63,953 nucleotides of DNA from contig CACIPT010000002.1 of the NCBI GenBank assembly GCA_902588595.1, forward strand, positions 1 to 63,953, in the 5' to 3' direction. The stretch is from an uncultured Pelagibacteraceae bacterium. GTDB lineage: Bacteria; Pseudomonadota; Alphaproteobacteria; Pelagibacterales; Pelagibacteraceae. Shown piece after piece: positions 46,201 through 52,431 of this stretch. The notes beneath the pieces were generated by a model. It was not told the origin of the DNA, did not search any database, and was given only the letters and a program-made list of their open reading frames with translations. The position numbers and the translations under genes were made by a program. Every line of letters starts with the position of its first letter. Within the stretch, counting starts at the first letter, position 1.

Positions 46201-46352
46201 GCTGTTGAAGGCACTTCAACACTTGATTTGTCACTTTCCAAAGTTACAATAGAATCGTTTTTTTTTATTTTGTCTCCCGATTTTACTAAAATTTCTATGA
46301 TTTCTACATTTTCAAAATCACCAATGTCAGGAACAATTACCTTATTAGTCAT
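43299..46352 (-). CDS. aceE: homodimeric-type pyruvate dehydrogenase E1 with N-terminal fused lipoyl domain
   Basis: N-term lipoyl domain ([39 protein letters not shown]) followed by E1: [71 protein letters not shown]. Confidence 0.92.
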   Translation of the reverse strand: [1017 protein letters not shown]

Positions 46353-46604
46353 AAAAATATTTGTTTAAAAAAACCTATTAAAATTAATTAAAAGTTTCAT
46401 TTTAGACATATTTATATCTTTTTTTAGTCATTCTTAAATGTGTAAATTGGACTATGTTAATAAAGTTAAAGCATTTTATTATTAAATTTGGCCTATCTGA
46501 CAGAAGTAAAAATATAGATAGTAGGTTTTGGATACAAAAATTACTTTTAAAAAAAAGGTATAAAATAGTTTAAATTTTTTCTTATTCATCTATATTGTTT
46601 GGAA

Positions 46605-46643
46605 GGGCTGCTAGCTCAATTGGATAGAGCGCAGAGCTACGGA
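46605..46643 (+). pseudogene. 5' half of a tRNA (Arg-ACG-like): acceptor 5' strand, D-arm, anticodon 5' stem and loop only
   Basis: gggctgc-ta-gctcaattggatagagc-g-cagag-ctacgga; the expected 3' stem (ctctg), T-arm and gcagccc acceptor strand are not found downstream. Confidence 0.65.
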
Positions 46644-46898
46644 TGAGCCGTTAGAAAATAAATCTTCCCTATTAATACTCTAACATAATAATTTTAGCTT
46701 ACCAGTGAAAAAGTTTATTATCCTGAAACTCTATTGGAACTCTACTAAGATTAATTTTTAAACTTTTCTTTAAGGAGTAGAGTCCTTGATGGAGATAAGA
46801 AATCTTAATAGTTTTACTAAAGAGTTTGATCTAAACACTTAAAACCTTCGAAAAAATTTGAATCGAATCCTTCTGAAAAATCCTATATAAAATATTAA

Positions 46899-46975
46899 GG
46901 ACCCGTGGCCAAATTGGATAAGGCGCGAAGCTACGGACTTCGAGATTATAGGTTCGACTCCTATCGGGTCCGCCA
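46899..46975 (+). tRNA. tRNA-Arg(ACG)
   Basis: GGACCCG...CGGGTCC acceptor, anticodon stem cgaag/cttcg with loop ctacgga, T-arm taggttcgactccta, encoded CCA. Confidence 0.95.
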
Positions 46976-47047
46976 AAAAAATAAATTAAAAAAAATAATT
47001 TTGTTTTTTTTCTTGAGACATATAAAAAAGGCTTTACTATCTTTCAT

Positions 47048-47068
47048 CTATTAGGGTGAAGGCTTTTT
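47048..47068 (-). pseudogene. vestigial pilin 5' coding block
   Basis: ctattagggtgaaggcttttt (minus: AAAAAGCCTTCACCCTAATAG = KAFTLI) is identical to the 5' block of pilin gene 50248..50757 at 50721..50741, but has no pilin ORF after it. Confidence 0.7.
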
Positions 47069-47544
47069 TAGTCTGACCATTTAACTTCATCATAAACCAA
47101 TTTGTTTGAATCTACATAAGTTGAAAATGTGCAGTAACCTCCTGATTTTTCCCAAATATATGTCCTGCCCTCTTTACCATAATTGCAACATTTTCCTGCC
47201 CATGCTTGATTGTCTTGATCTCTAGCCTTAGCATCTGAGTCTGCATAGGGAGTTTTAATATCTTTGAAGTGATGTTGAAAGGATGGACAATCGAAAGCTG
47301 AACTTTTTTTGGTAAAATTTTGAGTTGCTCCACCATTTACTTTTTTATTTATACTACCATTTAAATCATATTCTGTAACAAGAATTGTAAACTGTTTTAC
47401 CATCATTTTATGGTTTTGCTCAGTTACAGTTTTTTTTGCTGAGCTAGTATACCCATTATAAGCAACCACTCCAACTGCAGCTAGAATACCGATGATGGCG
47501 ACAACGACTAGAAGCTCTATTAGGGTGAAACCATTTCGTTTCAT
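47068..47544 (-). CDS. type IV prepilin, array member
   Basis: MKRNGFTLIELLVVVAIIGILAAVGVVAYNGYTSSAKK; diverged C-terminus. Confidence 0.9.
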   Translation of the reverse strand: MKRNGFTLIELLVVVAIIGILAAVGVVAYNGYTSSAKKTVTEQNHKMMVKQFTILVTEYDLNGSINKKVNGGATQNFTKKSSAFDCPSFQHHFKDIKTPYADSDAKARDQDNQAWAGKCCNYGKEGRTYIWEKSGGYCTFSTYVDSNKLVYDEVKWSD

Positions 47545-47549
47545 AGTAT

Positions 47550-48065
47550 TTATTCTATAGGAATTATAGTTGTCATTTTATCAGATGCTACATCGCTCGG
47601 ACATGTATAAACTTTTACCTCTGTTGCTGTATGTTCCATTAAAGTATTATACTCCCACATTGAATTACATGTTACCCTACTGTAATAACCCGGTGTTCTT
47701 CCTGAATAAGCAGAGTAAGTTCCATTAGGATGTTTAAATTTTGGATTTGAAGTTCCTTGCCCCCAAAGCTTACCTAAAACAAAAGGAATAGATTTAGCCT
47801 GATTGGTTGGTGTAGATCTATCTGCACAATCATAAGTACCTTCAAATATTTTTTCTTGAAAATTACATTTAGTTAATTCAGCTGAAACATATTTTACAAT
47901 TGTAGCATGAACAGCCTTAGCTGAGTTTTTTTTAGCACCCTTCGTATACCCATTATAAGCAACCACACCTACTGCAGCCAAAATACCGATGATAGCTACA
48001 ACGACCAGAAGTTCTATTAGAGTGAAGGCTTTTGTTTTTGTTAATCTTTTACGTTTGCTATACAT
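47550..48065 (-). CDS. type IV prepilin, array member
   Basis: KAFTLIELLVVVAIIGILAAVGVVAYNGYTKGAKKN; KC...C and NP motifs. Confidence 0.92.
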   Translation of the reverse strand: MYSKRKRLTKTKAFTLIELLVVVAIIGILAAVGVVAYNGYTKGAKKNSAKAVHATIVKYVSAELTKCNFQEKIFEGTYDCADRSTPTNQAKSIPFVLGKLWGQGTSNPKFKHPNGTYSAYSGRTPGYYSRVTCNSMWEYNTLMEHTATEVKVYTCPSDVASDKMTTIIPIE

Positions 48066-48559
48066 TCTCTAATATCACCCTTGCTATTATCTCCGTCAGT
48101 TCTGCCAACATTAGTGTATATGAGTATATTGTTTCCAGAAGGAACTAATGATACCAGTCCCCAATATCTACTATCATTTAATCCGTCAGTTTTAATATTA
48201 GGACTGGCAACTACACCCTTGGTAGATCCAGTAAATGGATTTTTAAAAGTACTACTAACCACTCTATAAAAATAATCTCTAGCAGTTGAAGTGTTTGTTA
48301 TTGGACAGTTTAATGACCAATTTCTTGATTCGTCATCTGTAAAGCTAAGATTGTTTGTGCCTAAATTACACTTTGTTGCCTCAGATTGTATTAATTTACA
48401 TATATGTCCATGGTATGACGTGGCACTCATGACCTTTGCGCTACGCGTATACCCATTATAAGCCACCACACCTACTGCAGCTAAAATACCGATGATGGCT
48501 ACAACGACTAGGAGTTCTATTAATGTAAAACCATTTCGTTTCATAAAACATCTTACCAC
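48041..48559 (-). CDS. type IV prepilin, array member
   Basis: NGFTLIELLVVVAIIGILAAVGVVAYNGYTRSAK; KCNLG...C...KNPF. Confidence 0.92.
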   Translation of the reverse strand: MVRCFMKRNGFTLIELLVVVAIIGILAAVGVVAYNGYTRSAKVMSATSYHGHICKLIQSEATKCNLGTNNLSFTDDESRNWSLNCPITNTSTARDYFYRVVSSTFKNPFTGSTKGVVASPNIKTDGLNDSRYWGLVSLVPSGNNILIYTNVGRTDGDNSKGDIRECIANVKD

Positions 48560-48617
48560 TGTGTCCTATGTGTGATCAATAATTTAGAAATATTGAATAA
48601 GTTATACTAATCTTCAT

Positions 48618-48657
48618 TTCAAACCACTGACCTCGGGCTTATGAGTCCCGCGCTCTA
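48618..48657 (-). pseudogene. partial tRNA(CAT), Met/Ile2-like: D-stem 3' strand, anticodon arm, variable loop and start of T-arm
   Basis: Minus strand TTAGAGCGCGGGACTCATAAGCCCGAGGTCAGTGGTTTGAA; anticodon loop CTCATAA; no 5' acceptor or 3' T-arm/acceptor. Confidence 0.75.
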
Positions 48658-49161
48658 ATCTAAAGAAGGCACTTCATTAACCCACGGTGCTTTACCAGTT
48701 TCATAACAAGTTCCTAATTTGAAACGACCATTAGGAGGTTCCCAGCTTGTTAAAAAACTATAACCAAGTTCATTAGCTTTACAAGTGGTTGGTATTTGAT
48801 TTCTATCTACAAAATATGTTGATGCATCCCAAGCTCCATTTAGAGCTCCGTATGGATTTTTATAAATAGCTTTATAATAAGATGAAAAATCAGAAGCAAA
48901 ACCCCAATTATTATTATTACAGTCAATATAACTATTAGAACCTGTGTAATCTACAAAGTAGAAATATCTCTCTCCAGAAACTTGACACCACATTAATCTT
49001 TCTTGAATATTTTTTTGTATTGCCGCATGTCTACTTTTTAAAACATTAGTTTTTGCACTTGCTGTATACCCATTATAAGCAACAACCCCTACTGCAGCTA
49101 GAATACCGATGATAGCTACTACGACCAGAAGCTCTATTAGGGTGAAGGCTTTATTTTTCAT
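48655..49161 (-). CDS. type IV prepilin, array member; stop codon lies in the tRNA fragment
   Basis: KAFTLIELLVVVAIIGILAAVGVVAYNGYTASAK; WCQVSG...C...KNPYG. Confidence 0.92.
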   Translation of the reverse strand: MKNKAFTLIELLVVVAIIGILAAVGVVAYNGYTASAKTNVLKSRHAAIQKNIQERLMWCQVSGERYFYFVDYTGSNSYIDCNNNNWGFASDFSSYYKAIYKNPYGALNGAWDASTYFVDRNQIPTTCKANELGYSFLTSWEPPNGRFKLGTCYETGKAPWVNEVPSLD

Positions 49162-49724
49162 TATTTAAATGGTATTTTAATTGTGTCTGTTATTTTAGTT
49201 GTTTCATCCATTAAATAACTTGTAAGTTTTAATTGTCGGTTGCCATTAATCCAAACACCTTCTATCCAAGTTTTTCCAACCCAATATGCAGGATGATATT
49301 TTGCCTCTTTTCTAGGAGTTCCCCACCAAGCAGCACCTGCATCATTTGGTAGAACTGTTCCATTATATGTCCAGCGCTTATAAAAGCTAAACTCTTGAAT
49401 TACTGGATCTCTTAAACCTAAAGCCAAAAAATGTACTTGGAGTTCATTCCCAAAAGCCGAACGACATCTAACTTCTCTTTCTCTAAAAGTTTTTCCCCCT
49501 GATCTCTCATATCTTATTACTTTATAATCACGACCACCTGATAAATGACAGTCTGCAATTTCAGCCTTTATTAATTCTTTAATCTTTTGATGATTAGATT
49601 TTATAATCACATTTTTTGTGCCATCAGTATATTTTCCATATGCAACCACTCCTACTGCAGCTAGAATACCGATGATTGCTACAACGACTAGGAGTTCTAT
49701 TAGGGTGAAGGCTTTACGGTTCAT
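49161..49724 (-). CDS. type IV prepilin, array member
   Basis: MNRKAFTLIELLVVVAIIGILAAVGVVAYGKYTDGTKN; DCHLSGG...C. Confidence 0.92.
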   Translation of the reverse strand: MNRKAFTLIELLVVVAIIGILAAVGVVAYGKYTDGTKNVIIKSNHQKIKELIKAEIADCHLSGGRDYKVIRYERSGGKTFREREVRCRSAFGNELQVHFLALGLRDPVIQEFSFYKRWTYNGTVLPNDAGAAWWGTPRKEAKYHPAYWVGKTWIEGVWINGNRQLKLTSYLMDETTKITDTIKIPFK

Positions 49725-50248
49725 TATGGAACTATAATATCTTTTTTAGACATATCTCCACTAAAATTATTATCCCATCTCATTTCTAATCTCATAGTTT
49801 TTGGTGATCCAGATACATTTGTAATAAAAACATAGCCTGCTCTTTGGCTTAATTGAGAAGAGGGGTAGCCAGAGTTTGAACAATGAAGAACATATTCACT
49901 GTCGACATTATTTTTTATATAATAATCTGTATAAGGATTTTTCCATTTTAAAGATTTAAAATGCGCTATTAAAATATGACAGGCTCCCAAAGGACTATTG
50001 TTACAATAACCACTTGTTACATCTTTTGAATTTCCAGATTGATCATTCATCATTACTGGTTCACCTAAATCACATTTTGTATAATTTAAACTTATAAAGT
50101 TCACAATTTCATTAAAGTTATGTTTAATGGCATTTTTTTTTGCACTACTCGTATATCCATTATAAGCAACCACACCTACAGCAGCTAAAATACCGATGAT
50201 GGCTACTACGACTAGGAGTTCTATTAGGGTGAAGGCTTTACGGTTCAT
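49724..50248 (-). CDS. type IV prepilin, array member
   Basis: MNRKAFTLIELLVVVAIIGILAAVGVVAYNGYTSSAKKNA; KCDLGEP...C...KNPYTD. Confidence 0.92.
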   Translation of the reverse strand: MNRKAFTLIELLVVVAIIGILAAVGVVAYNGYTSSAKKNAIKHNFNEIVNFISLNYTKCDLGEPVMMNDQSGNSKDVTSGYCNNSPLGACHILIAHFKSLKWKNPYTDYYIKNNVDSEYVLHCSNSGYPSSQLSQRAGYVFITNVSGSPKTMRLEMRWDNNFSGDMSKKDIIVP

Positions 50249-50757
50249 TAATAGTTTAAAGTTGCTGTTAAGACATTATCACTACTACTACAAGGAGTCT
50301 CAAAACAAGATCTCATACTTACTGGCCAGGTTGATTTAAAATTTAAATATATATACCCTATCATATTGTCTGGGATTGAAGATCCTTTGTAAACGTCATT
50401 TCTAACAGCTAGTTGATCCTCCCTATTCCAAATCCCATTATCGATGGGATTTAAAAATCTAAGACTAGGATCAAAAACCATTGCCGCAGAAATTCTGCTG
50501 GCGTCCTGAACTGCACTACAACTAACCTTTCTAGATCCAGAATTTATAAAAATATCTGTATGACCAATTTGACACTTCATTAATTCAGCTGAAACATATT
50601 TTTCAACTAATTTAAAATTTGACTTGATGGCATTTCTTTTTGCAGATGCGGTATATCCATTATAAGCAACAACTCCTACAGCAGCTAGTATTCCTATTAT
50701 GGCTACAACAACTAGGAGCTCTATTAGGGTGAAGGCTTTTTGTTTAAAAGTTTCCAT
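50248..50757 (-). CDS. type IV prepilin, array member
   Basis: KAFTLIELLVVVAIIGILAAVGVVAYNGYTASAKRNA; KCQIG...C...LNPID. Confidence 0.92.
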   Translation of the reverse strand: METFKQKAFTLIELLVVVAIIGILAAVGVVAYNGYTASAKRNAIKSNFKLVEKYVSAELMKCQIGHTDIFINSGSRKVSCSAVQDASRISAAMVFDPSLRFLNPIDNGIWNREDQLAVRNDVYKGSSIPDNMIGYIYLNFKSTWPVSMRSCFETPCSSSDNVLTATLNY

Positions 50758-51280
50758 CTAATATAGCAGAATCTTGCATGGTATTATTATCCCACCACCA
50801 CATAATTTTAAATTTACCACTTGCCTCGCTGCCACAATAAGGGCTTCTTGGACAAACAACTATATTTACATCTCCATCAACTTGGCCATCTCCCGATCTA
50901 ACTCCACCTCTATCACTACCTTTTACCACTGTTCTACATCCTCCACCAGGTGCATCTGCGGTCCAGCCTGTTGCTTCCTTTGGAAATGTTGGATTTCGAA
51001 TATTATATTGCCATGAAAGGTAAATCGCAGCACAAGCTTGGTAATCAACATTCACTTTTACAGGGCAAGATAGATTAAAAGCTTTTTGACTACTATCCAT
51101 ATCACATTTAGCAACTTCATTAGCAAAATATCTTACTGTATTTTTAAAATTTTGCTTAGCAACTGCTTTACGAGCACTTTCTACATAACCATTATAAGCA
51201 ACAACTCCTACAGCAGCTAATATTCCTATGATGGCTACTACAACTAAGAGTTCTATTAAAGTGAAAGCTTTAATTTTCAT
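50744..51280 (-). CDS. type IV prepilin, array member
   Basis: MKIKAFTLIELLVVVAIIGILAAVGVVAYNGYVESARKA; KCDMD...C...RNPTF. Confidence 0.92.
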   Translation of the reverse strand: MKIKAFTLIELLVVVAIIGILAAVGVVAYNGYVESARKAVAKQNFKNTVRYFANEVAKCDMDSSQKAFNLSCPVKVNVDYQACAAIYLSWQYNIRNPTFPKEATGWTADAPGGGCRTVVKGSDRGGVRSGDGQVDGDVNIVVCPRSPYCGSEASGKFKIMWWWDNNTMQDSAILDGNF

Positions 51281-51281
51281 A

Positions 51282-51485
51282 CTATAAAATTAATTTAAAA
51301 TAATAATAAAATACCCAAAGAAAACCTGTAAACATAGTTAAAAATATTAATGCTAATCCAACTATAGTATCCTGGTTAACTTTTTTTCTCCATTTCTTTG
51401 GAAAAAAGTTTAATGAATAAGCATAAACTATTAAAAAAATATTCAATATTGTTATTACAATATTAAAAAATAAAAACTTATCCAT
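51282..51485 (-). CDS. small membrane protein with two predicted TM helices, inside the pilin array
   Basis: 67 aa: LFFNIVITILNIFLIVYAYSLNFF and TIVGLALIFLTMFTGFLWVFYYYFKLIL. Confidence 0.65.
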   Translation of the reverse strand: MDKFLFFNIVITILNIFLIVYAYSLNFFPKKWRKKVNQDTIVGLALIFLTMFTGFLWVFYYYFKLIL

Positions 51486-51489
51486 TAAA

Positions 51490-51876
51490 TTAACAATTGC
51501 TTTTTATTAATTGATTTTTTTCATTAAGTTTTATTGTACAATTAGAAGTTTTGTGTTTTGCCTCAGCCTCAAAACCATCGCTTCTATTATTAACTTTATA
51601 TTGATAAATTTGATCTGAAAGATCATCCACTCCATCAAATAGCTCTGTTATAATTTTACTTTGAGAATTACAGTCGTTAGTGCAGTATTCTCCATTATTA
51701 GATCTATATTCTTGTTGAGCTAGGTAAATCGAATTTAAACTTATTTCAGCTTGTTTTTTTTCTGCTGATGTTTTGTATTTGCCGTAAGAAACTATACCAA
51801 TGGCTGAAAGTATTCCAATGAGCGCAACTACAACCAAAAGTTCTATTAAAGTAAAACCTCGGCTGTAGTGCCTCAT
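51490..51876 (-). CDS. type IV pilin-like protein, divergent (possible minor pilin)
   Basis: RGFTLIELLVVVALIGILSAIGIVSYGKYKTSAEKKQAE; C-terminal four-Cys pattern YCTNDC...NCTIKL...SNC. Confidence 0.88.
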   Translation of the reverse strand: MRHYSRGFTLIELLVVVALIGILSAIGIVSYGKYKTSAEKKQAEISLNSIYLAQQEYRSNNGEYCTNDCNSQSKIITELFDGVDDLSDQIYQYKVNNRSDGFEAEAKHKTSNCTIKLNEKNQLIKSNC

Positions 51877-51882
51877 AAATTT

Positions 51883-52320
51883 TTAGTCTACGCTTATAGT
51901 AGCTTCCATTTTGTCAGCTGTTGCACAGTTTGTAGCTACACAAGTTTTTACTGTAACAGTAGTTCCTGAAGAACTTAAACCAATGTATCCAACTTCAAAA
52001 CTTCCACTTGATCTAACAGCATTTTTTGTAACATCAAAAGGATTTTTATCAGTCATTGTATTAACTGCACCTGATACTGCTTTTGCAGCTGTTGCAGGGC
52101 AATCCTGGTCAGTTCCCATAAATTTGCTTTCGCCCAGTGAACATTTTTGAATTTCTGCTGAAATATATTTAACAGTTTGAGCATGCATAGTTTTAGTTGC
52201 ATTCTTTTTTGCTGAAGCTGTATAACCGTTGTATGCAACAACGCCTACTGCAGCTAAAATTCCGATGATCGCTACAACCACTAGCAATTCAATCAAAGTA
52301 AAACCTTTATTTTTTTTCAT
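51883..52320 (-). CDS. type IV prepilin, first gene of array, candidate major pilin
   Basis: MKKNKGFTLIELLVVVAIIGILAAVGVVAYNGYTASAKKNATK; KCSLGESKFMGTDQDC; preceded by its own upstream region. Confidence 0.92.
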   Translation of the reverse strand: MKKNKGFTLIELLVVVAIIGILAAVGVVAYNGYTASAKKNATKTMHAQTVKYISAEIQKCSLGESKFMGTDQDCPATAAKAVSGAVNTMTDKNPFDVTKNAVRSSGSFEVGYIGLSSSGTTVTVKTCVATNCATADKMEATISVD

Positions 52321-52375
52321 ATTTGCCTTCCAGAAGTTCGTATTAATATAATAAGCTTATGTGATTGCTAAGAAA

Positions 52376-52381
52376 AGTCAA
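52376..52381 (-). promoter_or_regulatory. candidate -35 element (TTGACT) of a promoter upstream of the first pilin gene
   Basis: Minus strand aaTTGACTtttcttagcaatcacaTAAGCTtatta in the pilC-pilin gap; weak -10. Confidence 0.3.
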
Positions 52382-52431
52382 TTAACTATAACTATGAATA
52401 ATTAGTAGCTTTTCGTTAATATTTTTGAAAT

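Noticed and set aside
46677-46685. ACTCTAACA, resembling the inverted TGTGTTAGAGT repeat, near the tRNA fragment
   Set aside because: Only 9 matching bases, single copy, no 21-bp partner; likely chance in AT-rich DNA.
46605-46900. Two-piece alphaproteobacterial tmRNA
   Set aside because: The 5' part has an ordinary tRNA D-arm and anticodon loop, and no tag reading frame was recognised; permuted tmRNA order does not fit.
47025-47070. Rho-independent terminator after the pilin array (repeated AAAGCCTT with T-runs)
   Set aside because: The GCC/AAGCC elements are direct, not inverted, repeats, so no good stem forms; better explained as a vestigial pilin start block.
47112-47336. 74-aa ORF overlapping the last pilin in another frame
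   Set aside because: Lies entirely inside pilin 47068..47544, which has clear prepilin features.
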